From the NCBI GenBank assembly GCA_024803745.1, contig JANJXV010000100.1:2170001-2234000 (forward strand): DNA of 64,000 nt, given 5' to 3'. Below, in pieces: positions 35,165 to 46,605 of this stretch. This stretch comes from Megascapheus bottae (taxonomy: Eukaryota > Chordata > Mammalia > Rodentia > Geomyidae). The notes below the pieces were generated by a model. That model worked only from the letters and a program-made list of their open reading frames with translations, was not told where the DNA came from and made no database searches. Position 1 is the first letter of the stretch. Every line of letters starts with the position of its first letter. Both the position numbers and the translations under genes were made by a program.

Positions 35165-35909
35165 ATCTGTCCATAGTAAACGCACCTTAAATTAACTAAG
35201 TAAATGCTCTAAATAAATCAATAAGTGAATGCTCTAAATAAAGAACTCAATGCTCATTCCTCTACTCTTAGCCACCAAGCAGGTTGAGCTCTGAAGATCA
35301 CAGTGGAAAGCCAGTCTAGTCAGTAAAAGTCTAAAGGCACTTGTCTTCAATTAGGCAGCAAAAAGCCAGAACTTGACCTATGACTCAAATGGTACATTGC
35401 TAATTTTTGAACACCAAAGGGATGGCATTTAGACAAGGGTTCAGTTTCAATTGGCAGCACTGGACCACACACCAAAAGGTAAATGATTTCAGGTTCTAAC
35501 AGGCAAAGCTATCACAATCCCTCCCTGATGGCTCAAAAGTGATTCAGCCCCCAGCTTTTCCTCTGACTCCAGTATTTCACAGGCCTCCCCCATTAGTACT
35601 GACACCTCATTTCTTACTGGGAAATGGGATTTCCTAGGATGTCACCTAGGTGAGGGCTGCAGTTGGGAGCCACTTACTCATGCCTGAAATCCAACTTCTC
35701 AGTAAGCACACTGTTGAGACTCCAGTAGCTTGTGAGGGAAATGAAATGGCATGGTGTCCCAGTCATAATAAAGTAGTTTGTGCACTTGTATCATGCTTAG
35801 CTCCCCTGTGAACACCGCAGTGAACCAAACAGGCTCAGAGAGGAGCCAAGTATTCCAAGACTTCGCCAGGAGGGGTGAGCAAACCTGGGTTTGGAGGGGG
35901 AAAACTCAC
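35165..35909. other. Probable intron of the RalGDS-like remnant
   Basis: Lies between the two REM-half exons on the minus strand. It has no recognisable repeat over most of its length and no coding frame I can support. It is the first sequence right of the duplication that has no partner in copy A. Confidence 0.45.
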
Positions 35910-36087
35910 TTTTTCAAGAGAATTTCCAGCAACTACTACATTGTCCTCCACTATTTGAAATTGTGCAGGAAGTTTCCCACATAAAAGAGATCACCTTTCT
36001 GGTAGGCAGGGATCAGCTTTGTCAGCAGCATCTCCAACAGGCCTTCCTCCAGGATCCATAGGTTACAAGGCTCATTCAGAGTCTGAG
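35910..36087 (-). pseudogene. RALGDS-like: RalGDS/RGL-like REM domain exon, first half, with stops
   Basis: A 178-bp exon candidate with acceptor '...taagtcag' at 36,088-36,089 and donor 'gtgagt' just below 35,910. Translation gives 'NLWILEEGLLEMLLTKLIP' then 'AYQKGDLFYVGNFLHNFK', which aligns without gaps with the RalGDS REM segment of the form V-K-A-G-T-L-E-K-L-V-x-x-L-V-P-A-F-x-G-S-D-L-x-Y-V-x-x-F-L. The next conserved block (T-T-x-Q-x-V-L-D-L-L-F) is seen as 'LLEILLKK' preceded by stop codons, two of them at the Gln positions. RalGDS-family proteins are Ras effectors and Ral GTPase exchange factors, and the REM domain supports the catalytic CDC25 domain. The stops make this a pseudogene exon. 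Confidence 0.75.
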
Positions 36088-36854
36088 CTGACTTACCATC
36101 ACACTATGTTGGCAAAACAGTGGATATTTCAAACGTAGGAATGGGACCACACTTCACACTGAGGCATTGGAATAGAGTAGATTGGAAATGACACACTCTA
36201 ATCTCAGTATAGTCACTTGAAAGCACACAAGAAGGTTGTAGTGTGTGGGCAGGATGATGGGTTCAAATAGGTTTCCTCTCAATATACCTCATCTGATTTG
36301 CCCTGGAGTTTCCTGGCTTTCTTCCTAGAGAAATGCCTGATATACTGGAATTTTGGCTTGGCACTGATCCAGCATCTACTTCTTCAAGTGAGACATCCAT
36401 ATCTCTCATGCCTGAGATGCGAGCCTCCTGACCTTTGGCAACAGCACAGCAACATCTGTCTGGTTCCTGAGCCACAGGCCAAGGGAGCTGGCTTGAGCTG
36501 GTTGTCACATACAGTGGCTTGGTTACCAGGGTTCCATATTCTGTTCCATTGTGAGGGCGGTAGGGTCACCTTTCAAGGCCCAATGACCAAAGCTCCTTGC
36601 TCACAGAAGAACTCCCCAAAGACATACTGGAGGCTGAATCTCCCTTCCCACCTCACATATGGATGTAGTAAACAGCACACCTTTTTGTTCAAATCCCAAG
36701 TCATTAACTAGGCGTAAGTGCTAGCCTGGTCTCAGGCTCAAGGAGCCTTTCTTAGGTAAGATCCAAATTAACTATCACTATTCCCCTTACCCTTCACAAG
36801 ACATTTTGCTTCACAGTGCCTTCTCAGCTTGCATTTTGCCTCTTGCACATTTTT

Positions 36855-37035
36855 TTGCTAGTCCTGGGACTTGACTTCAGAACCTGACCATTGTTCTTAG
36901 GCTTTCTTTAGGCTATAGCTGTCCCACCAAGCCACAGCACCATTTCCAGAGTTTTCTATGTATATGGTACTGCAGAATCAAACCGGAGTCTTTTTGTGTG
37001 GTAGCCAAGCACTCTACAAATAGATGAAACACCCA
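36855..37035 (-). mobile_element. ID-type composite SINE in spacer S5
   Basis: 'tagtcctgggacttgactt', 'aagccacagcaccatttcc', 'gccaagcactctacaaat'. Orthologous to the SINE at 2,558-2,755. Confidence 0.75.
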
Positions 37036-37269
37036 GGCCAGCTTGCACATATTTTTCACTTCAATCTACTAGGACGTTGTTAGGTTTCTGTATCCTAATG
37101 TATTTTTCTTCCTGATGAATATCTGTGCTGTCATCTGTAAAAATGCAAGTGGGAAAATCACAGAAGCATTGATGACATAAAAAAAGTCTTACAGACATAG
37201 TTAAGTGTTCATACTTTGTAGGAGAAAGGATATTTGGATATGATGATGATGACTATTGATAAATACTTT

Positions 37270-37470
37270 ATCAGGGTTTAGAGTTTGGCCCAGTGGTAGA
37301 GTGCTTGCCTAGCATCCAAGAAGATCTAGGTTTGAGTCCTTAATATCACACAGATATAAAAATCCATATGGCAATGTGGCTCAAGTGGCAGAGGGCTAGA
37401 CTTGGGAAAAGCCAAGAGCAATGCTCAGGTCCTGAGTTCAAGCCCCAGGAATGGCATAAAAAACAAAACC
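37270..37470 (+). mobile_element. ID-type composite SINE in spacer S5
   Basis: 'cccagtggtagagtgcttgc', 'caatgtggctcaagtggcag', 'gagttcaagccccagga'. Orthologous to the SINE at 2,140-2,335. Confidence 0.8.
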
Positions 37471-37699
37471 AAAGAAAAGAAAAGAAATGTGCTTTTTACA
37501 AGTTATTTACTCACAGCATTTGCCTCTGAATTCTTCGCTTCTGCATCTTGTGATTTATCCCTTTCCCTCAATGTAGACAAGAAAAACAGATTTTATTACT
37601 TGCTATCCTGTTGTCCAATCTTTGGATATTAATTCAAAATACAATATTGCCTGAGATATTGTGTGTGTGCATGTGTGTGTGTATCTGCCAATGTATGCA

Positions 37700-38090
37700 T
37701 GCACACATGTGTACAGGGTTTAGGGTTTACTCATAGGGCCTGTGTGATAACCCTTAGCATCTTTTCCTCAAAGGTATTGGTCTTTCACTTCTAGCTTATT
37801 ATAGCTAATTGGAGTTGAGAGATTCACTCAATTTCTTGCCCTCTGCATTGGAACCCTGTGCTGGGTTCTCATATTGTTAATTGTAGCTATAGAGAAGGCT
37901 GAGGTCTAGGGATCCTCGTTAGAATCCAGCCCCTGAGAGAAAGTCACTGATAGAAATCTTTATCTTCAGTTAAGCACGAATAAATAAGGCAAAAGTGGAA
38001 CTGTGGCTCAGTTCCTCTTGTACCAGCCATGAGAAAATTAGTAATTGGCAGCACCTGGTCCCTGAGAGAAATCCTTAGCACTGGTTAAAA
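37700..38090. mobile_element. Degenerate SINE pair
   Basis: A reverse B1/ID-like part at about 37,705-37,880 and a sense part at about 37,890-38,090 ('gtggaactgtggctcag', 'ccctgagagaaatccttagc'). Decayed, so the boundaries are uncertain. Confidence 0.5.
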
Positions 38091-38539
38091 AAAGAAAGAA
38101 AATAATGAAAAAAATTAAAACTTGCTGAGGAATCCATAAGGATAAACGTGCCTGTGAATAATCTTGTCATTTCAGATTCCCTCAAGAGCTTATGTCTCTC
38201 TATATTTTATCAAGTGTTTTTAAAGATATTTACATATTTTCTATCTTTCTTAAACAGGGATAGCCATCCACAAAACACAAACACAAACTCTCACACAGTA
38301 TACTACCCACCCATAAGTGTCTGGCTATGTATATATGTATAGTCATATGTATTGATCTGTCTCTCTATACTAATATATAAATGCATAAACATATGTATTT
38401 AGACAAACAGGAAACATACATAGATAGGTCTCAGGCATTTCCAGATTTTGTGCAAGTCTTCTGATTGCAACTTACCATTGTATTGTTTGTCAAGATAGAG
38501 TCCCTCTAACTTTTGGCCAGCTTCTTGTCCTTTGATACT
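38091..38539. other. Unique AT-rich sequence, nothing recognised
   Basis: No coding frame or repeat signature that I could support. Confidence 0.55.
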
Positions 38540-38735
38540 TTTTTCTGCCGGTCCTGGGTTTTGAACGCTAGGCCTGGATGCTGTCACTGAGCTTGAGCTT
38601 CTTGCATTCAGTAGTTTATTGCAGATAAGAGTCTAATGGAGTTTCTGTCCTGGGCTGGCTTTGAATTGTGATCCTCAGATCTCAAACTCCTGAGTAGCTA
38701 GGATGACAGTCTTGAGCTACGAGTACCTGGTTCCT
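38540..38735 (-). mobile_element. B1/ID composite SINE
   Basis: 'gccggtcctgggttttgaac', 'gggctggctttgaattgtg', 'aactcctgagtagctagga'. Confidence 0.8.
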
Positions 38736-39911
38736 TTGCCTCTTTTGCCCTTTTTTTTGGCCCCAGCACAGCCATGGTATCTAACTTCCTATTCTCTCCA
38801 CCTGCCCCCAGACAGGGGTCTGACAGATGCTTTCCACCCACTTATTCATGTCCTCCTCTGTATTGGCTGACAGCTAAGACATGCACTCACTTGTCTGAAT
38901 GCCAAACACACAGCCATGTGATTGTTTCTCAGTCTGGAACATCCTATCAGATTGATAGCACCACAGAGGGTCAGGTTGATGCTCCTCCAGGGCTTCTTAA
39001 ATTGTTCTCATATTAATCCACAACACGTTTGTCATCACTTGTCCAGCTAATTCATGGACTACAAACTTAGATTCCAATACCATGAGGACACTCAAGGGTG
39101 CATTAGGCGTGTGACCTGCAGGTGCATATGAGCCTGTCTAACTTAGAGGGGATTTCTCCACCACAGGAAATGGAATACAAATTTAAAATCTGCTTTCATG
39201 AGGTGACAATCTCTGGCAGATGTTCTTATCAAATGTGGCACTGCCTACTTCCAGCTTAAAACATGGGTTGATGACCCAGCATAACAGAGAATGTATTCAC
39301 CCAGGCCCAAAACATAGGCTGGGACCCTGAACTGTCATGTAGCATTTGGCTTTGAAGGTCATGAGATCTTAGTCTACAAATGATGAGCCCCCTCCCGTTA
39401 GGCATTGCAAACGGAGCCAAAGTGCAACCCAATTAAGCACCAGATCAAGCTTCCCTTCTTCAGTAGGGTATGGTTTGAAAACTGGGCATAGCTTCTGTTT
39501 GATGCCAGTCCAGAAAGGAAAGTCCATGAAACTCTCATTTCCAGTTAACTGCCAAGAAAAATCCAAAGATAGAGATGAAGCTCAAGAGAGGTAGAGAGCC
39601 ATCTGAAAAGAATGGTTACACCCTGCAACATCCTCATTATCTGATCTTGAAACCATCTCTGCGTGCATCCCAGCATGCAGCCAGCATCTGGGGGTGACAG
39701 TGACCCCTGTGCCCATTGGCAATCTGCACTGTCTCTGATATCTGTAATGTGAACCTCATTCTGTTGGGTTTGTGAAGCAGTGTCAACCCTGCAGAAGGAA
39801 CCAACTGTGCCCTAACTCCCACTGTCCCCTGGGGCCCCTAGCATTCCCCCATCTGCACTCCTCCTGTGGCTTCTGATCCTAGGGAGCCCTCGTGCCCTGT
39901 CCAACACTCAC
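38736..39911. other. Unique, GC-richer sequence with no firm gene
   Basis: Part of the intron or flank of the RalGDS-like remnant. Minus-strand frames at 39,369-39,566 and 39,637-39,822 look mildly exon-like (the second follows a 'cttctgcag' acceptor), but I cannot match them to a family. Confidence 0.4.
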
Positions 39912-39992
39912 ATGAAGTGCATATTTCTTCTCCTGGGGCAACTTCTCCACAGAGAGTACATGACATGCCCACTCTCCAGGCACGGGGAGATC
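39912..39992 (-). pseudogene. Possible upstream exon of the RalGDS-like remnant
   Basis: An 81-bp open segment with acceptor 'ctttggcag' and consensus donor 'gtgagtg'. It encodes 'LPVPGEWACHVLSVEKLPQE', which resembles the short block before the REM domain in RalGDS-like proteins (acidic residues, then a 'YSVSLRKVQL' type strand). The similarity is weak and the placement upstream of the REM exon is the main support. Confidence 0.3.
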
Positions 39993-41864
39993 CTGCCAAA
40001 GTAGCAAATCAGTGATAAGGACATAAAGTGATGAATAGAATTTTAGATCCTGATGGTAGACAGTCTGCAAAATCCAAGGGAGAATGGAATTGGAGGGGAC
40101 CAGTGATAAGGATGTGGGCATGGAGCTTCCCTGCCAAGGGGGTGGGATAAGTCACCGGCCGGGGGATGCACAGAATGATCCATGGGCCCTGTGCAGCTAC
40201 TGGGTCACCCCCTTCTTCATCTCAGCCTTTGGCTTTGAGCTCTGTGATCGTCAAGATGTGCACAGTCTGTATCTGGCTGGCAGAAGAAAGGACCCTGGGA
40301 AGACAATTGTAGACACGTTGTGAGTGTAGGAAGGGGTAGGCTGGACACCCAGTCCAAGAGGAGCTAAAACTGGAGTCGAGGGGTGTGCAAGGAGTGGGTG
40401 TGAGGGTTGTGGGCAGTCACAGTCACGGCAGAGGTGGCTCTGTCTGGGGGGTGAGTGCCTCCCTGCAGGCACAGCACTGGAGATATCAGAGATCCACATG
40501 AAAAGGAAAAGCTGGAAATGGCACTATGGTTCAAATGGTAGAGCATCAACCTTGAGCAAAAGAGCTCAGGGACAGTACCCAGGACCTGAGTTCAAGCCTC
40601 ATGACTGTAAAAGAAAAAGAACCAGGATTATGAGAGGGAACCTGGTACTCTCTGGGTCTAATCAGACACAAGAAGAGGCCGGGATAGGCTGTGGAAAATC
40701 ACAGAGAACATCTTCCCTCAGCTCATCCTGACCTGCATGCAGGGACAGCCATGTAACTAGGGCTACGGTGAGATCATCTTCACCCCTGTACTGCCATCTG
40801 AATTGTAGGCCTCTGTCCTGGCATGGGGTGTCCTGATGGCTGAGCAGGTGCCCTAACCCTAGATGGAGAGCAGCCACTGACTGTGGTAGCTAAGGAGAGA
40901 TCTGTTCCATAGCTATCAGGCCACCCAGCATGGGAGCCAGAACCACCCCTCACCCAGGTAGAGGCCAATGGTTCTCCAGGTGCTACTAACATTGCCCCAC
41001 CCCTAGCTCTGGGTACACGTGACATTCCCTCCACAAGGAGCAGGACAAAGTGAGGGATCAGGAAGCTGCCTATGGGCTTCAGATGATGGCCAAGCTGGCA
41101 CTACAGATGGCCTCACTCTGTCACCACCTTCCCCTGCCTCCATCTTTCCTCCATCATGCCTCTCTACCTCCAACCCATTAACCTTGGAAACCAATGAACT
41201 GGGCTCTCATCATTCCTCTCATCTCTTCACCCACCTTGCCATGCGTCCATCCCTCTGTCACTTCCACCCCACACACATCCCACCACCAGCCACCCTGTAG
41301 CTTATGAGGATCCCAGAGGAAGCTCTTGGTGAAGGGCTTGTGACCACAAAACAGTTACTATCACCTGCTCCGGCCTGATCCACCACAGAATAAGAACAGC
41401 CAAGCAGGCACACACTGCAGCAGAGTTGCTCTGCTTCCACCCTGATTTCTTCATGGCCAGGACTTGGCTCTCCTCAGCCTCTCAGCTCAGTAACCAGAAC
41501 ATTGTGCTTTCACAGAGCCATGGCTTCCAGTCTCCATGGACACAATGACATCAAGGTGATGCCAACTTCCCCATCTCTATATACTTCTAACTATGGGATG
41601 GGACCTGAGGTTCTCTTCTGTGACTCCATCCGCTAAGAGGCTCATGCAGATTTCTATCCTTTGCTCATCATGGTGACTCTTTGGTTAACAAGTCACTGCT
41701 GGGCTTCCAGTTCACCACATATAGAACCCATACTCCAACACTTTTCTTAGAAGGACTGATGGCTTTTAAATATTCTCTAGTTTTCAATTTCTAGTTCCTT
41801 CTCTCTTTCATTTATATATTTCCCTTCCTCCCATACTTCCCTTTTTTACCTTCCTTCTTTCATT
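39993..41864. other. Unique GC-richer sequence; one SINE piece
   Basis: A sense SINE 3' part lies at about 40,500-40,620 ('tcaaatggtagagcatcaac', 'gagctcagggacagtaccc', 'gagttcaagcctcatgac'). A plus-strand frame at 40,084-40,323 overlaps the complement of the possible exon flank and has no recognisable domain. Nothing else is supported. Confidence 0.5.
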
Positions 41865-42075
41865 CCTGGCCTTGAACTCAAGACCTGGAGCTTTTTCTTA
41901 GCTTTTCTTTGCTCAAGGTAGCACTCTAGCTCTTGAGCCACAGCTCTACTTCAATCTTTGTTCTTGCTCTAAACTGGGAGTAAGAGTCTCATGCACTTTT
42001 CCCTTTGCTGGGTTGGTTTTAAACCACAGTACTAAGATCAGGATCCTGAATAGGCCTCGGATTACAGGTATTATC
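41865..42075 (-). mobile_element. B1/ID composite SINE, degenerate
   Basis: 'ggccttgaactcaagacctg', 'tttgctcaaggtagcactc', 'cttgagccacagctctact', ending 'cctcggattacaggtatt'. Confidence 0.75.
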
Positions 42076-43019
42076 TAATCAAAACAAATTCCTGATTTCT
42101 TTTTCAGACATAATGAGTTCTTTCAGGTGAGCCACCAGCCACTCATGCAAGAGCATTGCAGGATCCCAGCATTCATCTTGTCTCCAGTCTTATTCCATCC
42201 ATCTCACAATGGCCATCTAAAACACACTGCTGCATGCCTGAAGTCGCAAGGAACGTTCTCAACGCCACGAAAAGCCCCCTTAACCTCTGCCTCAGATATG
42301 CCCAGCCCCCATCCCACTTCCACATGAGCATTTGTTTAGGGGAAATTTCCTGAGTACATCATCATCTTTTCCTCACCATTCGAATTTCATCTTTGGAGTC
42401 ATTTCTCCCAGACAAAGAGGAACATGATCCATGGTTTGATAGCACCTCCAGCTTCATAGTCTCAGCCACCAACACCCCCCCATTACCCTGCCAGACACCT
42501 GAATTCAAGAACAATGTTTTCACTACCCCTGACTCTTATCAAATATTTTAACTTATACAGTGCATTAAAATAATTTTACTAAATGGAATAAACACATGGC
42601 ATCAAGCTTCAGAATCTTTGCACCTGAACTTTTAGTGAATAACAGACACACCAGCATTTCTGTAGCCAACAGAAATCTTAGCTTTGAGATTTCAGCATTC
42701 CTGGTATCCAAGTTTGTATGTGCTAACACTGCTCTTAATGGGGCACTTCAATCACACAATCCCACAAAAATCAATGTCATTTGACATTCACTGTTAGGTG
42801 GTGCTAGGAAAAAGACTGATGTGCCAACTCCATGCTGGCTTGACCTATGCCATCTTCAAACCTGGAGCAAGTGGGGCTCCTCTCTCCATGACACCTTTTG
42901 TGTACTACCCCAGGAGGACCTTTACCTTGAGACAAAATTATGAGGACTATCTCTACCAGCAAAGATTCCAGTGAGATGTGCCTACATGGATAAAGCTAAA
43001 ATCTCACTAAAGTGAGGTT
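42076..43019. other. Unique sequence, nothing recognised
   Basis: No repeat or coding frame I can support. Several short open frames overlap on '+' but lack splice context. Confidence 0.5.
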
Positions 43020-43245
43020 GTTGGCAGTGCTGGAGCGTGAACTCAGGGCCTGGGCACTAAGCATTTGTACTCAAGACTAGCCCTTTACCACTTGAGCCCA
43101 AACTCCATTCCCAGCTGTTTTTATTTTTGGTAGTAAGAATCTATCAGACTTTCCTGTTCTAGGTGACTTGGAACTTCCATACTCAGATCTCAGCCTCCTG
43201 ACCAGCCTGGATTAAAAGTGTGGATCAGCCATGCCCCACACCTGA
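43020..43245 (-). mobile_element. B1/ID composite SINE
   Basis: 'gtgaactcagggcctgggc', 'taccacttgagcccaaac', 'gatctcagcctcctgacc'. Confidence 0.75.
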
Positions 43246-43624
43246 GGACTTCTGCCAGCACATTTTTCCCAAAAATTGGAAGAGGAAGATGAGGGAGGGT
43301 TGGGCTCATCCTGCCCTGCATATGAAGGAGAGCATCAGCGCCTGAACTTCATTCCCTGTTGTAGGCTGCTGGAGGAAAAGGAAGCAAATAGGCACAGGCT
43401 GGCAGCAGATGCCACAGAACAACTTGTGACCAAGACTCCCAGAGCAGACCTCAGAATCGATGACAGAGTTGGATCTACCCAGTAACAGAGGCAGTGGTGA
43501 CACCTGAAACTGCGCATTTGAGCCTTTGCTGCTAGTAAACAGGGCCACCTATGTCTCAATGAGAAAGGTGAGATTTTGGTGGAGAAGGTGAGATTAAACA
43601 TTATGTATCATGCAAGAAGACAGA

Positions 43625-44104
43625 CTATAAGGGGTCTTTCATTATTCCAAGTGAAATTTTGGATTTCCTCTTCTGTTTCTTTAAAGAATGACATTGGGAT
43701 ATTGATGAATATTGCACTGAATTTGTAGATAGTCCTTATCAAGATTGCCATTTTTACAATATTACTTCTTCAAAAGCAGGAGCATAGGTTTTTGCATTTC
43801 CTCAGTTCTGCGTTAATTTCCTTCGCCAGGGTTTATAGTTCCATCAAAAAGGTGCTTTACATTCTAAGTTAATTCCTAGGTATTTTATTTTCTTTGATAG
43901 CAAAATGAGTTGCTATCCTGATTCTTGCCTCATTCCTCTCATTTGTTGGCATATAGGAAGGCAGTTGACATTCAGGATTAATTTTGTACCCTGCTACGTT
44001 ACCAAAGTTTTATATCAGCTCAAGCAGCTTCGGAGTAGAGTCTATAGGGTTCTTTAAATACAGAATCATGTCCTCTGTAAGGAGAGAAAGTTTCAGTTCC
44101 TCTT
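43625..44104 (-). mobile_element. L1 with 5' inversion: inverted segment
   Basis: ORF2 sequence in minus orientation. 'ggggtctttcattattcca', 'ttaaagaatgacattggga' and 'aaatacagaatcatgtcct' correspond to element 6 at about 58,050-58,545. More diverged than the young L1s. Confidence 0.8.
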
Positions 44105-44520
44105 TCCCTTTTCCTCCTCACTCCAGTTAGAATGGCCAAGATCCAGAAATCTAATAACGTATGCTGGAGGGGATGTGGCCAGGAAGGATCACTACTACAC
44201 TGCTGGTGGGATTGCAAACTTGTTCAACCACTATGGAAAGCACTATGGCAGTATCCCAAAAAGACTAAACATAGAGCTCCCCTGTGATCCAGCAATTTCA
44301 CTACTTGCCAATCGTCCAGATAGGACATACTAAATTCACTAGAACAATAACATTTATCACAGCACTATTTACTATAGCAAAGGTATGGAACCAACCCAGA
44401 TGCCCGTCAGTTGATGAGTAGATCAAATATGGTATTTTTACACAATGGAATTCTGTGCTTCTGTCAGAAAGAATGACATAAACGAATTTGTAAGGAAATA
44501 GAAAGACTGTAAAGTTTAGA
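44105..44520 (+). mobile_element. L1 with 5' inversion: 3' segment
   Basis: Switches to plus orientation at 'cctcactccagttagaatgg' and reads the ORF2 C-terminal region (complement of about 57,265-56,840 of element 6), including the Cys-rich block. About 780 bp of ORF2 between the two segments is missing. Opposed segments with a junction deletion fit 5' inversion by twin priming. No 3'UTR or poly(A) is seen. Similarity fades near 44,520 before a CT tract. Confidence 0.78.
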
Positions 44521-44579
44521 AATTAGTTTCTGTCTCCTTGTCTCTCTCCTTCTCTATCTCTGTAAAATTTAAAAGTTCC

Positions 44580-44583
<4 letters not shown>

Positions 44584-44655
<72 letters not shown>
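44584..44655. repeat. (CT)n microsatellite
   Basis: About 72 bp of CT with one TTTCT interruption. It separates the L1 piece from the next SINE. Confidence 0.95.
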
Positions 44656-44659
44656 CAAT

Positions 44660-44800
44660 CCTTAGGCTTGAACTCAGGGCCTGAGCTACTTTTGCTCAAG
44701 GTTAGCACTCTCTTTTCACGTAGTATTGAGGAATCTAACCCAGGCCTTCATCCTTGATAGGTTAGCACTCTACCACTAAGCCACACAGTCAGCTTTTAGT
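44660..44800 (-). mobile_element. ID-type SINE
   Basis: 'aggcttgaactcagggcct', 'gtattgaggaatctaaccc', 'ttagcactctaccactaagc'. Confidence 0.8.
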
Positions 44801-45059
44801 GGTTTCTGACAAAGGTTTCCTACATGCTATTATTTCTTCTGTGAGTGCTCTTAATGCTTGCTGAAGGTTGACTTTGTTTAGAAGACTTACCCTAATGCTC
44901 CCATATACAGAGATTCTATATATAGCTAAATGTTTTTCATTACTCAGAATTTCTCTATTTCTCTATTGTGTATGTTCTGAAATGTACTGAAGACTGACTT
45001 CTGATTAAAAGTCATTGCACATTTGTTCTATTCATTAGTTTTCTTTTCTTCTATGGGAA

Positions 45060-45541
45060 TCAGGTTTGGGATGAACACAGAAGTATGCCTTCCAGGTCAA
45101 ACACTTTCCACATTTGTAATATTCATAAGGTTTTTCTCTCCTGTGTGCATTTTATACTTAGTCATGCTTTCATGATGGATTTTTCATATTCTTATATTCA
45201 TACGATTTTTATCCTGTGTCTATGTGGTATCATGCAAACTCAACTATGAGTTCTTCAAAAAATTTCCCTTTCATTTTATTCATCGGATTCTATCCTGTGG
45301 GTGTTTAGTGATAAATCTTGACTTGTGCCTTCTGGGGAAAAGACTGAACATTTGCTACATTCATTAAGGGTTTTATCTTGTTTTGTTTCTGTGACACAAG
45401 CTGAGTTTTCTTCCACAGACTAAAAAGTCTTTCCTATTTATTACATTGCTAAGGCTTCTCATATGTGTGAACTCTCTTACGCTTCCTGAAGGGTAAATAC
45501 TGCACGAAAGACTTTCAAATTTGGTTATATTCCTAAGGTTT
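45060..45541 (-). pseudogene. Degenerate downstream zinc fingers
   Basis: Finger-like words recur out of frame: 'acaccttcaggaagcg' type knuckles, and a Cys pair with 'YYKCGKC' near 45,100-45,125 preceded by the EKPYE linker. Stops and frameshifts throughout. Confidence 0.65.
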
Positions 45542-46430
45542 CTAATATGTGTGAATTCTGTTATGCCTCCTGTAATGTGACTTCCATCTGAAGGTCTTAC
45601 CACATTTGATGCACTCGTACAGTTTCTCTCCTGTGTGTGTTCTCTGATGCAATTTGAGGGAAGACTTCCATTTGAAAGACATTCCACATCGGTTACATTC
45701 ATAAGGTTTTTCTCCTGTTTGAATTGTCTTATGCATGTTGAGGTTTGGCTTCTGTGTGAAGGACTTTCCACATATGTTACACTCATAAGGTGTTTCTCCT
45801 GAGTATATTCTCTGATGAACATGGAGTTTTACCATCCGTTTGAAAGACTTTCCGCATTCACTACATGCATAAGTTTTCTCTCCAGTGTGTGTTCTATTAT
45901 GCCCATCAAGATATGACTTCCACTTGAAGGTCTTTCCACATTTTTTGCACACATAAGGTTTCTCTCCTGTGTGTGTTCTTTGATGCAATTTGAGGGAAGA
46001 TTTCTGTCTGAAAGACTTTACACATTGGTTACATTCATAAGGTTTCACTCCTGTGTGTATTCTCTGATGAACACGAAGTTTTCCCTGCCCTTGGAAAGAC
46101 TTTCCACATTCATTACACTTATAAGATTTCTCTCCTGTGTGTGTTATTTGATGAACTCGAAGGTGTATCTTCTGGGTGAAAGACTTTTCACATTTGTTAC
46201 ATTCATAAGGTTTCTCTTCTGTGTGTCTTCTCGGGTGCAAAGTGAGGTATGATTTCAGTCTAAAAGTCTTCCCACATTTATCCCATTCATAAGATTTCTC
46301 TTCTGAGTGAAGTCTCTGATGTGTGCTGAGAGCTGAATTCTGGGCAGAAATTTTATTACGTTCCTCATATTCATAAGGTTTGTCTTCCCTTGGAGATCGA
46401 GTTTGGAGCGTCAGGTCTGACTTCTCAGAA
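45542..46430 (-). pseudogene. C2H2 zinc-finger array frame (8 readable fingers)
   Basis: A single open frame. 46,430-46,240 holds two decayed fingers ('SALSTHQRLH', 'YEWDKCGKTF'). 46,240-45,542 holds eight fingers spaced by TGEKPY-type linkers. Six have full C2H2 ligands. Finger 5 ends 'HQRIY' and finger 6 ends 'HKTIQ', each lacking the last His. It stops after 'RRHNRIHTY'. The antisense plus-strand frame at 45,971-46,252 is a shadow. Confidence 0.85.
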
Positions 46431-46605
46431 ATTAATTTTCACACTTGACGTACACATCACATATCTCAGGATATTTGCTCTGAGGTATTGTAAGGCGTAT
46501 TTCATTACTGAAACATTTCTCACATTCACTACATGTATGAGGAGTCTCTCCTGTGTACATTTTCGGATGTGTAGTGATGGTCGGTGTTAAGTACAATATT
46601 TTTCA

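Larger units (their letters stand above)
36231..37591 (-). repeat. Spacer S5, inverted and L1-free
   Basis: Reverse complement of S1-S4, more diverged, with both SINE insertions retained (36,855-37,035 and 37,270-37,470). No L1 adjoins it. At its 36,231 end the sequence goes 'cttgaaagcacacaagaagg', where S1-S4 have an L1 tail. It lies about 145 bp upstream of the REM exon, on the same strand sense as the gene remnant, so it is probably the native locus from which S1-S4 or their parent derive. Confidence 0.85.

Noticed and set aside
40084..40323. Plus-strand 79-codon frame that looked exon-like
   Set aside because: No domain, no clear splice sites, and it overlaps the complement of the region flanking the possible minus-strand exon.
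45373..45822. 149-codon minus frame in the finger exon
   Set aside because: Out-of-register reading of finger repeats; the true finger frame is 46,430-45,542.
45971..46252. Plus-strand open frame opposite the zinc fingers
   Set aside because: Antisense shadow of the C2H2 array.
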